33,652 nt of DNA from Rhodospirillaceae bacterium (GTDB taxonomy: Bacteria > Pseudomonadota > Alphaproteobacteria > UBA8366 > GCA-2717185): positions 34,441 to 68,092 of the forward strand of contig PBDC01000053.1 of NCBI GenBank assembly GCA_002717185.1. Reading direction: 5' to 3'. Shown here one piece after another: positions 7,452 through 15,427 of this stretch. A program made the position numbers and the translations under genes. Under the pieces are notes generated by a model. It was not told the DNA's origin, did not search any database, and saw only the letters and a list, made by a program, of their open reading frames with translations. Numbering within the stretch: the first letter of the stretch is position 1; each line of letters opens with the position of its first letter.

Positions 7452-8669
7452 TTACAGGATTGCGCCCACATCGCGCATACGACTGAGCGCTGCATCGTCA
7501 TAGCCGAGGCTCCGCAATACATCTTCTGTATGTTGTCCCAGCTCCGGTGGCATGGTCGGTTCAGCCTTCACCGCGCCTTCAACCCATATCGGCGAATCCA
7601 CAACATACTCCGCCCCCGCCGCTGGATCCTCGATCGGGCGCAAGGCGCGGCCTTCGACCATTTGCCGGTCAGTGCGTATCTGATCAATCTTACGCACATC
7701 ACCAAAGATGAAACGGTTTTCCTCAAGCAACAGCACCCAGTCGTCATAATTCCGCTCCCCGAAAGCACTTTCCAAAATTGGAATTAGCTCCGCGCTGTTC
7801 GCTATACGCGCCTCCTGGCTGTCAAAGCGCGGATCGTCGCCGATCTCCGGTCGACCAAGCAGGTCTGCCAGTTCCGGCCAGCGATGCAAATTGGTGTTGA
7901 AGACAATGTGAATCCAACGCTCATCCCGGGTCATGTAAAGATTATGCATCGGGTTTCCCGCCTCCTCTCGAGGCGGCCGGCAAGTTACCTGCTCGCCACA
8001 TAGCATGGCCTGGGTTAGTACACCGTTCCACCATACGCCATTCGCCATGAGTGATGTCGAGACATGGCACCCTTCGCCTGTTCGCTCGCGCCGAAACAGG
8101 CCGGTCATAACAGCGGCATAAAGCGACATCGCGGTCGGATGATCGCCCATACCCGGAAGAGAGCGGGCAGGCGGCGAGTCCGGCCCCGGTTTCACCAAGT
8201 CCATCAAACCTGTCCGTGCCCAGAGTGCCGTCGTGTCGAACCCCGGTCGATCCGCCTCCGGTCCGGTTTCTCCATAGGCGGTGATAGACGCGTAGACGAT
8301 GCGCGGGTTAAGAGCACGGATATCCTCAAATGCAATATCAAGACGGCCTCGCGTCGGAATCGGCATGTTGGTAACAAATACGTCCGCCTGTGTGACAAGC
8401 TTTTCGAATGCCTCGCGGCCTTCCGCTGTCTTGATGTCGAGTGCGATTCCCTTCTTGTTGCGATTGTCGACAATGTAACCGTAGGGGTAGTCCGACTTTG
8501 GCGTATCGCTGCCGCGCATGTGAACACCACGAAAGGGATCAGGCCGGAACGGCGGTTCGATCTTGATCACGTCTGCACCAAAATCAGCTAGGATAACACT
8601 TGTCGCCGGCCCGGCGATAAAAGTGGCAAGTTCGACAACCTTGATGCCACCGAGGATGGCTTCGCTCAT
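7452..8669 (-). CDS. CaiB/BaiF-type (family III) CoA transferase
   Basis: A 405-residue protein. The start at 8669 has GGAGG about 10 bases upstream (GGAGGACAAAGAGT-ATG); an upstream in-frame start would add 18 residues that do not match the family. It opens with LGGIKVVELATFIAGPATSVILADFGADVIKIE, the classic family III N-terminus. It carries the catalytic Asp in ADRPGFD (Asp145), then GDHPTAMSLYAAVMTGLFRRERTGEG and a C-terminal LGQHTEDVLRSLGY. These enzymes move CoA between organic acids through a mixed anhydride on the Asp. It is probably the first gene of the minus-strand run 8669-1727, with a divergent 164-base spacer to the AMP ligase. It likely activates the substrate of this operon as its CoA ester (inference). 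Confidence 0.95.
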   Translation of the reverse strand: MSEAILGGIKVVELATFIAGPATSVILADFGADVIKIEPPFRPDPFRGVHMRGSDTPKSDYPYGYIVDNRNKKGIALDIKTAEGREAFEKLVTQADVFVTNMPIPTRGRLDIAFEDIRALNPRIVYASITAYGETGPEADRPGFDTTALWARTGLMDLVKPGPDSPPARSLPGMGDHPTAMSLYAAVMTGLFRRERTGEGCHVSTSLMANGVWWNGVLTQAMLCGEQVTCRPPREEAGNPMHNLYMTRDERWIHIVFNTNLHRWPELADLLGRPEIGDDPRFDSQEARIANSAELIPILESAFGERNYDDWVLLLEENRFIFGDVRKIDQIRTDRQMVEGRALRPIEDPAAGAEYVVDSPIWVEGAVKAEPTMPPELGQHTEDVLRSLGYDDAALSRMRDVGAIL

Positions 8670-8833
8670 ACTCTTTGTCCTCCAAACAAAACGGGCCTCC
8701 CCGACAGTTAAGCGCCAGGGCATCTCTTTTCGATAGTTTAAACAATGTGCCCGTCTTGGCGAGGGGTGCCGGCATTTGAACCAACGATGGGATTAACCAC
8801 AATATAGTCGTGCAATCAGATAAGGTCGCTGTC
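8670..8833. promoter_or_regulatory. Divergent intergenic region, likely promoters for two catabolic operons
   Basis: A 164-base spacer separates the divergent starts of the CoA transferase gene (minus) and the AMP ligase gene (plus). Both adjacent genes head multi-gene runs, so outward promoters are expected here. The stretch holds AT-rich segments (around 8731-8745 and 8790-8820), but I could not pick convincing -35/-10 pairs or a clear operator palindrome. The call rests on gene arrangement. Confidence 0.4.
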
Positions 8834-10417
8834 ATGAGCCAGATCACCGCCACCCCACTGACAATTCCAGACGTAGTATCGCGCTACGCCGAATGGCAGC
8901 CCGACGACGAGGCAGTAATCTGCGACGATCTGCGGCTTACTTGGTCGGATTTTGTTGCCGCCTATCACCAGGTTGCTAACGCCTTAATCGCGCGCGGCCT
9001 TAATAAAGGCGACAAAATCTGTCTGCTAACGCGCAGCGGTGCGGAGATGCTAATACTGATCTTCGGAGTGGTGAAGGCTGGCGGCATAATCGTTCCACTC
9101 AGCCCACTGTTCGAAGAACAGAGCGTCGCCCGAATGATACAACGCAGTGAGGCTCGATTTCTTTTCGCTACAAAGGATAATCGCGCCAAGGTTGACGCAA
9201 TCCATGGCGACTTGGGCGACCTATTAACCGATGCGTTGATCGCGGTTGATTTCGATGCGGATGGGTGGACCAGCTACAGCGCATTCCTTGGCGGAGCGTC
9301 TGCGGACGATCCTGGCATTCCGCTCTCACCCGATGATGATTTCAACATTATGTATACCTCGGGGACTACCGGCGACCCTAAGGGCATGGTGCACAGCCAT
9401 CAATCCCGGTTACTTTATCCGCTTGGGTGGGGTACAGCGACACAGATCGGGCCTGGTGCAACCGTCTTGCTAACCACACCGCTCTATCACAACGGTACAT
9501 GGATCACGATGCTGCCTGCGCTGCATCATGGCGGAAAAGTCATTATCATGACAAAGTTCAACGCTAGCGACTTCCTGCGCCTTGTGCAGGACGAAAAGGT
9601 CACGCACACCTTCGCCGTGCCAACGCAGCTCATCGTATCCTTAGAACTCTCTGACTTCGACATTTATGACACCAGAGCCCTTCAAGTTATCCTGACCGGC
9701 GGCTCGCCCCTGCCAACCACAACTTTCGATGAAACACGCCAACGCTTTCCACACACCGATTTGATGGAGATCTACGGCATGAGTGAAGGGTTTGCCACCA
9801 TGGTCGGCCCTGGAGATTACGCGCGCGGCAAGGCAGGTTCGGTCGGCCGCCCAATCCGATCGGTCCACACCGATGTGAAGTTGGTCGGCGCTGACAACGA
9901 AGAAGCTCGCCAGGGTGAAATCGGCGAGATCGTCGGTATCAGCGCTCTAGCTATGAAAGAGTATTACAAGGATCCCGAGCGGACGGAGGAGACGCTTTGG
10001 CGCGACGAATCCGGCCGTGCCTATCTGCGTAGTGGCGACCTGGGTCGTATCGACAAAGATGGCTATGTCTATGTCGTCGGCCGGACGAAGGACATGGTAA
10101 TCTCTGGCGGTGTCAACATTTTTCCAATCGATATCGAGGAGGTGTTCATGCAGCACCCAGAGATCCTCGAGGTCGCAGTAATTGGCATCCCGCATGATAA
10201 ATGGGGTGAGACGCCATTGCTGTTGGCTCTGATGAGAGATAGCGCGGAAGTGAGCGAAACGGAAGTCATGGAATGGGGCAACCAGCGCCTGGCCAAATAT
10301 CAACGCGTTTTTGATGTCGAATTCCGTGACAACTTTCCACGCAACGCTTTCGACAAGATCATGAAACGCGAATTGCGCGAACCCTATTGGGAAGGACGCG
10401 ATAGCGACATCGTTTAG
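8834..10417 (+). CDS. AMP-dependent acyl-CoA synthetase/ligase
   Basis: A 527-residue member of the adenylate-forming (ANL) superfamily. The ATG at 8834 is preceded by TAAGG at a suitable distance; an upstream GTG is possible but less likely. Motifs run in order: phosphate loop YTSGTTGDPKG (residues 174-184); the adenine/substrate region GGSPLP; EIYGMSEG; the adenylation-site YLRSGDLGRIDKDGYVYVVGRTKDM; the hinge and GGVNIFPIDIEE; and a C-terminal Lys in RNAFDKIMKREL. The enzyme would activate a carboxylic acid as acyl-AMP and then acyl-CoA. It is divergent from the CoA-transferase operon and followed at about 60 bases by the DUF1989 gene, probably on the same transcript. The acid cannot be deduced; the class covers medium-chain, aryl and crotonobetaine-type substrates. 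Confidence 0.93.
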   Translation: MSQITATPLTIPDVVSRYAEWQPDDEAVICDDLRLTWSDFVAAYHQVANALIARGLNKGDKICLLTRSGAEMLILIFGVVKAGGIIVPLSPLFEEQSVARMIQRSEARFLFATKDNRAKVDAIHGDLGDLLTDALIAVDFDADGWTSYSAFLGGASADDPGIPLSPDDDFNIMYTSGTTGDPKGMVHSHQSRLLYPLGWGTATQIGPGATVLLTTPLYHNGTWITMLPALHHGGKVIIMTKFNASDFLRLVQDEKVTHTFAVPTQLIVSLELSDFDIYDTRALQVILTGGSPLPTTTFDETRQRFPHTDLMEIYGMSEGFATMVGPGDYARGKAGSVGRPIRSVHTDVKLVGADNEEARQGEIGEIVGISALAMKEYYKDPERTEETLWRDESGRAYLRSGDLGRIDKDGYVYVVGRTKDMVISGGVNIFPIDIEEVFMQHPEILEVAVIGIPHDKWGETPLLLALMRDSAEVSETEVMEWGNQRLAKYQRVFDVEFRDNFPRNAFDKIMKRELREPYWEGRDSDIV

Positions 10418-10477
10418 GCCCGGATTGCGATAACTTTGGGATAACGCCCCAAAAGCCTTAAAGTGAAAGGAAAATCA

Positions 10478-11341
10478 ATGGCGATAGCAGCACAGAACCC
10501 AGAACCGGCAGACGCAGCGGCGCGACGGGGTATCGAACCAATTACGGTCTACACTCTCGACCGGCTGCCGGCCTATGATCAAGGCTTCTACGATAACGTT
10601 CGCAGCGGCATGACACTGCTGGACACCATCACCATCCCACCTCGTGACGCGCGCGTCTTCGAAGTGCCGGCAGGGCACCTGTTCCGCATCTGCAATAATG
10701 AGGGACCGCAAGTCGGCGACCTGAACCTTTGGAATACCGAGGACCTCACTGAGCACTTTTATAGCGGTAAGACGCGTGCCTTGCATGCTACTCATATCAG
10801 TACTGGTGACCGGCTTTGGAGCAGCTTCCCTGGCTTCCGCCCGATGGCAACAGTCACATACAACACGCTAGACTGGTACGGGATCGACGAATACGGCGCC
10901 GGTGTTCATGATGTTATCGGCACGCGATGCGACCCTTACACCCAGCACATGCTTTCCGGCAACGACTACCATAACTGTTGTCATTCCAACTTGACGCGGG
11001 CACTCGCGAATACAAGGAATCTGCCGCTAAACGAGGCGGAAAACCACGTTCATGACGTGGTCAACGTCTTCATGTGCACGGGTTACACACGTGATACCAA
11101 CGAATACTTCATGAAGGCAAGCCCAGCGCGACCCGGCGATTTCATCGAACTGTTCGCGGAATTCAACTTGTTAGCCGGATTGTCCACCTGTCCCGGCGGA
11201 GATTGCGGAAGCGGCCATTCCAGCGACGAAGCGCCCTGCTGGCCGATGCATATTGAAATCTACAAACCGCAACCAGACAAACTGTCAGGCTGGAGTCCTG
11301 AGACCGCCAACGGCTATGGCGGCGGCCACGGCGCGGAATAA
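10478..11341 (+). CDS. DUF1989 / urea carboxylase-associated family protein
   Basis: A 287-residue protein starting at ATG 10478, where AAAGGA lies just upstream; a GTG 15 bases earlier is less well placed. DUF1989 features are clear: GHLFRICNNEGPQVGDLNLWN (about residues 66-86), then HNCCHSNL (165-172), and late CPGGDC (238-243), which supply conserved Cys and His that could bind metal. The family is found beside urea carboxylases, and some members (CgdA/CgdB) form the carboxyguanidine deiminase of guanidine degradation. Here it is a single gene with no carboxylase or allophanate hydrolase nearby; its neighbours are an acyl-CoA ligase and an EEP-fold hydrolase. A deiminase or amidohydrolase-like role on a nitrogen-containing acid is possible, but this is inference. 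Confidence 0.9.
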   Translation: MAIAAQNPEPADAAARRGIEPITVYTLDRLPAYDQGFYDNVRSGMTLLDTITIPPRDARVFEVPAGHLFRICNNEGPQVGDLNLWNTEDLTEHFYSGKTRALHATHISTGDRLWSSFPGFRPMATVTYNTLDWYGIDEYGAGVHDVIGTRCDPYTQHMLSGNDYHNCCHSNLTRALANTRNLPLNEAENHVHDVVNVFMCTGYTRDTNEYFMKASPARPGDFIELFAEFNLLAGLSTCPGGDCGSGHSSDEAPCWPMHIEIYKPQPDKLSGWSPETANGYGGGHGAE

Positions 11342-11347
11342 GCCAGC

Positions 11348-12211
11348 ATGAAACTCGTCGCCTACAACATTCAATTCGGCACCGGCAAGGATGGCCGCGT
11401 CGACCTTGACCGGATCGCCGGTGAAATAGCTAACGCAGACGTAATCGCGATGCAGGAAGTCGACCGCTATTGGGCGCGATCGGAAATGGCCGATCAGGTC
11501 TCGGCAATTACTGAACGGTTACCCGGATTTCATTGGGTCTACGGGCCGGGTGTCGATCTGAATGCCAGTACCCGGAATGATGACGGTACGGTTAACAACC
11601 GTCGGCGCCAGTTCGGTAACCTGCTTCTGTCGCGGCATCCGATCCTGGCGTCGAAGAACCGGTTGCTGCCGAAGTTGCGCTTACACGCGCAGTTGAGTTT
11701 GCAGAGAACAATGTTAGACGGCGTAATCGAGTTTCCCGGCGGCTTAGTCCGCGTCGCCTCAATCCACCTTGCCCATGCCGCAGAACCGGAGCGGCTTGCG
11801 CAAGTGGCAGCGCTCCGCAATTTCCAGCGAGATGCAGGTCACGACGGTGGCGTCCTATCTGGTCGAAGCGATAGTTGGCCAGAAGGAGACGCCTCACCAC
11901 CCTGGCCGCACGCCTCCATCCTGCTTGGCGATTTCAACATGACGCCAAACGAAACGGCCTATACGGCCCTGGTTGGACCCACAGATCCAAAATATGGTCG
12001 TATCACGGAACATGACAGCTATCTCGACGCCTGGATACACAGCGGCGGAGCACCGGATGGTGGCCACACGAAGTTCGAAACTACGGGTAACCGGCGCATC
12101 GACTACGCATTCATCAGTCCAGGCTTGGCGGATGCCATAGGCTCGGTTTGGGTCGACAAGGCGGCGCGAGGCTCAGACCACCAGCCACTCTGGCTCGAGA
12201 TCAACCTTTAA
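11348..12211 (+). CDS. Endonuclease/exonuclease/phosphatase (EEP) family hydrolase
   Basis: A 287-residue EEP-fold protein beginning 6 bases after the DUF1989 stop. Motifs in order: AYNIQF (Asn7), MQEVD (metal-binding Glu37), GNLLLSRHPI, SIHLAH (His140), LGDFNMTP (Asp195, Asn197), RRIDYAF (Asp252) and GSDHQPL (Asp277/His278). This set gives the complete metal-dependent phosphodiesterase/phosphatase site. There is no signal peptide, and a Gly/Ser/Asp-rich insert lies around residues 163-186. The fold covers nucleases, inositol-phosphate phosphatases and sphingomyelinases. Its tight coupling with a ligase and DUF1989 makes DNA repair unlikely and a small-molecule phosphoester substrate more plausible (inference). 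It is convergent with the tautomerase gene, 37 bases away. Confidence 0.9.
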   Translation: MKLVAYNIQFGTGKDGRVDLDRIAGEIANADVIAMQEVDRYWARSEMADQVSAITERLPGFHWVYGPGVDLNASTRNDDGTVNNRRRQFGNLLLSRHPILASKNRLLPKLRLHAQLSLQRTMLDGVIEFPGGLVRVASIHLAHAAEPERLAQVAALRNFQRDAGHDGGVLSGRSDSWPEGDASPPWPHASILLGDFNMTPNETAYTALVGPTDPKYGRITEHDSYLDAWIHSGGAPDGGHTKFETTGNRRIDYAFISPGLADAIGSVWVDKAARGSDHQPLWLEINL

Positions 12212-12248
12212 TTCCATCCTACTCAGGCCACGCGTATTACAATAAAGC

Positions 12249-12644
12249 TCAGGCAGCCTCGATACGGCGACGCAGACTTTCCACGGGTGGTGTTGCCGTT
12301 TCCAGCGGCGGCAATGCGTCCCCAGCCGAAATGCAATCTTCCTGGCCGAACTTACGGCACAGCACAATTAGCTCACTCGAACGAGTTCCCACAATGCGTT
12401 GCAAGGCCTCCTGAGCTTCCAGAAACAGCGCCTCCGCCCGTTCCTTATCGTTACCACGACCTTCACGCACCTCAACCGTCATGATGACCATGCGCTCTTC
12501 CGGTTCCGAGGTGTAGTCCCGGACGGCCACCCAGATATGCTCCTTGAACCAAGTGCGCTCGATACAGCCATGCATTTCCTTTCGGATCTCCAGCCTCTGC
12601 TTATGGCTCACCCATTGTGGGACATCTATGCGTACGATTGGCAT
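12249..12644 (-). CDS. Tautomerase-superfamily protein (4-oxalocrotonate tautomerase-like)
   Basis: A 131-residue protein starting MPIVRIDVP, so removal of Met would expose the catalytic N-terminal Pro of the tautomerase superfamily. A strong AAGGAG sits 8 bases before the ATG. After the beta-alpha start (QWVSHKQRLEIRKEMHGCIERTW) comes KEHIWVAVRDYTSEPEERMVIMTVEVREGRG, in keeping with one 4-OT-like beta-alpha-beta unit. It then continues through a long helix and a Pro/Thr-rich tail. At 131 residues it is about twice the size of classical 4-OT, so it may be a fused or extended form. It probably isomerises a keto/enol intermediate of the surrounding catabolic routes. Confidence 0.8.
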   Translation of the reverse strand: MPIVRIDVPQWVSHKQRLEIRKEMHGCIERTWFKEHIWVAVRDYTSEPEERMVIMTVEVREGRGNDKERAEALFLEAQEALQRIVGTRSSELIVLCRKFGQEDCISAGDALPPLETATPPVESLRRRIEAA

Positions 12645-12987
12645 ATCGACTACTCCTTATAAATGGCGTTAAGCACCATCTTAGCAAAAACGTATTAGGG
12701 CGAAAAGTAGACCTCAAGGAACTGATATGGGGTCCGACGCGGCTGCCGAACATTGACGGCTCATAGTTGGAAACAGTGCCACCACCGAGCCTTTTGCCAA
12801 GCAAGACGAAAACCTACTCGCTAAATGCGTTGAGAAATACTTTTTGGCCTATTGATCCGGCGAGATTGGCCTCGCTGAAAGGCTCGTCTATCATCGGCTT
12901 TGCTCAAGTCAATTCGAGATAAGGTCTACCTGTCATGTCTATGCAAACGCTTGCTCGTTCCAGTGTCGTCCAAAACGTCATCGCAAC
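12645..12987. other. 343-base divergent intergenic region
   Basis: This stretch lies between the divergent tautomerase (minus) and esterase-like (plus) genes. I see no coding sequence that resembles a protein family, no clear RNA gene and no strong hairpin. It should hold promoters for both neighbours; none could be pinned down by eye. Confidence 0.4.
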
Positions 12988-14049
12988 ATGAACCTCGACG
13001 AGGCTATCACACCACTGCTGCTTGCTCTGACACGCCTCCAGTCAGCCCAACGTCACCTGCACCCAATCCATCTGGAAAACGTCAAGCTGAAGCTCGAAGA
13101 TGTTCACGGCCCTTTACAGCGCGCGCATGAGGCTTTCATCGAATCGGGGAGAGGTATCAAACCCGGCATAAAAACTTCGATGGATCTAACCCTCAAGGCG
13201 ATGGCTGCCTTTCAGGAGGTGCCGTCTGACCCTGAGGGGATTTTTCACGCATACCGGGCACTGCGATACACACCTTACGCGTTGGAAACTTTGTATCCCG
13301 CCGCCCCTGTCTCTCCAGCAGTCAACCGCTTCTTTTTGGAAGACTTCCGGCATGATGACGCAGAATTTCTGGCCGGCCTATTCGATGGCGGACCAGGAAC
13401 GGGGATCCAGCATGTTGACAACGAACGCGCCACCAAGGGCGGCTATTCTCTCTACGTACCGGAATATTACGATCCCGCCGAACAATACCCCGTTGTAATC
13501 GCGCTTCATGGCGGCGCCGGACACGGGCGCGGATTTCTTTGGACATGGCTCAAAGAAGCACGCAGCCGCGGGTTCATCCTGATCAGTCCCACAGCAAAAA
13601 GCGACACCTGGGCCTTGATGGGTACCGACATCGATAGTGAGAATCTGGAAGCAATTCTCGAGACGGTGTCCTCACGTTGGTCGATCGATGAAAATCGTCT
13701 TCTCATGACCGGCATGAGTGATGGTGCCACCTTCACCTATGTCAGTGGGCTTCGATCCACGTCGCCTTTTACCCACCTAGCGCCGATCGCAGCAAGCTTC
13801 CATCCGATGATGCTAGAGCTAATAGAAGCACCGAACATTGCCGGGCGGCCAATCTATCTAACACATGGTACGCATGACTGGATGTTTGATATCGAGATCG
13901 CCCATATGGCCCGTGAAACCCTAGGCGGCCTCGGCGCTGACCTGGTGTTTCGCGAAATACCAGATCTAGCGCACACCTACCCGCGCGAAGAGAACCCAAG
14001 AATTTTGGACTGGTTCCTGAATGGGAAGGCCCCGCGTAATTCTATCTGA
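12988..14049 (+). CDS. Alpha/beta hydrolase, phospholipase/carboxylesterase-like
   Basis: A 353-residue protein. Residues 1-150 are a mostly helical N-terminal region of unknown role. From about 153 an esterase domain begins: GGYSLYVPEYYDPAEQYPVVIALHGGAGHG (oxyanion HGG, 174-176), nucleophile elbow TGMSDGA (Ser244), acid in HGTHDWMFD (Asp297 or Asp301) and His in LAHTYP (His329). The domain resembles the LpqC/PHB-depolymerase-like and phospholipase/carboxylesterase group. No signal peptide is seen, so it is probably cytosolic. The start lacks a good ribosome binding site, but no better in-frame start exists nearby. A substrate ester cannot be named. It ends at the edge of the AT-rich island. 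Confidence 0.87.
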   Translation: MNLDEAITPLLLALTRLQSAQRHLHPIHLENVKLKLEDVHGPLQRAHEAFIESGRGIKPGIKTSMDLTLKAMAAFQEVPSDPEGIFHAYRALRYTPYALETLYPAAPVSPAVNRFFLEDFRHDDAEFLAGLFDGGPGTGIQHVDNERATKGGYSLYVPEYYDPAEQYPVVIALHGGAGHGRGFLWTWLKEARSRGFILISPTAKSDTWALMGTDIDSENLEAILETVSSRWSIDENRLLMTGMSDGATFTYVSGLRSTSPFTHLAPIAASFHPMMLELIEAPNIAGRPIYLTHGTHDWMFDIEIAHMARETLGGLGADLVFREIPDLAHTYPREENPRILDWFLNGKAPRNSI

Positions 14050-14083
14050 GTAGATGGTGAATGCGTTTAATGCAACGATGAAT

Positions 14084-14118
14084 CTACCTATAACGAGAAC
14101 CGAATTCTTTATAGGTAG
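14084..14118. repeat. Perfect 10-bp inverted repeat at the left edge of the AT-rich island
   Basis: CTACCTATAA at 14084-14093 is exactly complementary to TTATAGGTAG at 14109-14118, separated by 15 bases. It starts 35 bases after the stop of the esterase-like gene. There is no following T-run, so a classical terminator is unlikely on either strand. It could be a protein-binding site or a mobile-element remnant. Confidence 0.55.
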
Positions 14119-14275
14119 CACACCAAAAGGAAGCAAAAGTGACAGAAACAAATAACAAATAAACACGGTAACCAGGATAGATTACCTGGGCAAAAAGAAC
14201 TGCATGAGATTTTTTGAAAATAGATGAAAGACTCAAATAAACGATACCCTAGCATAAGAAGGAAAAGAAGCAGAA

Positions 14276-15148
14276 ATGAATATGAAAAAATCGCACAGGA
14301 GAATACGTAATTTCGGTTTTATAAATCTAGCAGCATTTCTATTCATTTGTAATGGTGCTTATAGTCACCAACACAAAACACATAAACCTTTAACCTTATT
14401 TTCTAATTTAGAAGGTTATATACCTCCTGAAGAAGTGGCACCGGAAATGTATTTTCTAATTAGGAATAGGCGAAGCCCTTCAACGGCTGTTGCTTTTCAG
14501 AAGAGACGGGGTGCAATTGAAACTGGTTTAATTCCAAACTTCATTGGGGGTGCAAATTGCCCAGAAATTGACTCAGAAAAATGGGCGATTGATTACAGTC
14601 ACAAGAGACCTTTTTCCGCAATACATAAAGGCATTGATATCCCACAACCCTATGGAACACCCATATACGCGGTAGCAGATGGTACGGTAATTGGAAAATT
14701 TTTGAATGAGAACAATCGTAAGGGCATTGAAATAATGCTTCGCCACACCCCTAGCCAAACGGGATTACCATATTTTATTTATTCACAATATACTCATCTT
14801 AGCGATTTTCCTGATTTACAAATAGGTGCCAACGTGAAAATGGGTGAGGAAGTTGGCAAGACAAGTAATACCGGTAAAATGGGGAGAAACATTAGAAGAG
14901 ATGCGCTGCATTTTGCAATCCTTTATTCCCACTTTCCTGAATGGACAAATACCGGTCGCTTCTCCATGCCAGCAGATGGGTACTGGATGGATCCAAATGC
15001 ATTTTACAGAAAAAAAGAACCATATGAATCAAAGAGTATAGCCTCACTACCAGATGACGACAAATACGTATTAGTGCCGATTATGACAGGCGACAAAACA
15101 TTCATTCCTGAAAACACACAAAGAATTTGGCCCTATTCTTGTGAATAG
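14276..15148 (+). CDS. Secreted M23-family metallopeptidase-like protein (LytM domain)
   Basis: A 290-residue protein with a positively charged start (MNMKKSHRRIRN) and a hydrophobic stretch at about 13-30 ending in GAYS, consistent with Sec export. The M23/LytM domain occupies about residues 103-245: HKGIDIP gives zinc ligands His117 and Asp121, YGTPIYAVADGTV is the conserved core strand, YTHLS carries the second-shell His174, and DALHFAI gives zinc ligand His212. In canonical HxH the first His acts in catalysis; here that position (210) is Ala. It may be a weak or inactive peptidoglycan-binding or regulatory homologue. GAAGGAAAAGAAGCAGAA precedes the ATG. Codon use and AT content differ strongly from neighbouring genes, which suggests transfer from another lineage. 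Confidence 0.88.
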   Translation: MNMKKSHRRIRNFGFINLAAFLFICNGAYSHQHKTHKPLTLFSNLEGYIPPEEVAPEMYFLIRNRRSPSTAVAFQKRRGAIETGLIPNFIGGANCPEIDSEKWAIDYSHKRPFSAIHKGIDIPQPYGTPIYAVADGTVIGKFLNENNRKGIEIMLRHTPSQTGLPYFIYSQYTHLSDFPDLQIGANVKMGEEVGKTSNTGKMGRNIRRDALHFAILYSHFPEWTNTGRFSMPADGYWMDPNAFYRKKEPYESKSIASLPDDDKYVLVPIMTGDKTFIPENTQRIWPYSCE

Positions 15149-15427
15149 CACCTTATTTTTTCTCCAGATTATCACACTGGCCGCCGATCTTTACACGGCT
15201 TAGACAAGAAATGATGTATCGGGAATAGGTAATGAAATTAATATTAAAAAATTAGTCTAATAATAAATGACTGTGGAGTAATTTAAGTTACGGCAGGAAA
15301 GCCTATTGCAGGTCCAATTATTACCCTTACTGAAATTTTATCATGAAATATTCAATTATATGCCCGTACAAGTTCCCATCGTCCACAAGCAGTTTGAATT
15401 TACCACTTTAATCCGTTCGTAAGCCGA

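Larger units (their letters stand above)
14050..15427. other. AT-rich island of foreign composition
   Basis: Between two GC-rich genes the base composition falls sharply. Lines sampled by eye are roughly 32-43% GC, against high-50s for the neighbours, and codon use changes with it (AAA, AAT, ATT and TTA frequent). The island has one protein gene (14276-15148) flanked by AT-rich non-coding arms of about 225 and 280 bases. No transposase, integrase, direct target repeat or tRNA was found at its edges. A perfect 10-base inverted repeat lies near the left edge. The composition points to horizontal acquisition; the mechanism is not visible. Confidence 0.7.

Noticed and set aside
8064..8591. 175-codon plus-strand frame inside the CoA transferase gene
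   Set aside because: Antisense of a conserved family III CoA transferase; Arg/Cys/His-rich translation without motifs.
14167..14190. Nested short inverted repeats (GGTAA/TTACC, CCAGG/CCTGG) in the AT-rich arm
   Set aside because: Five-base stems that are mutually exclusive; expected by chance in this sequence.
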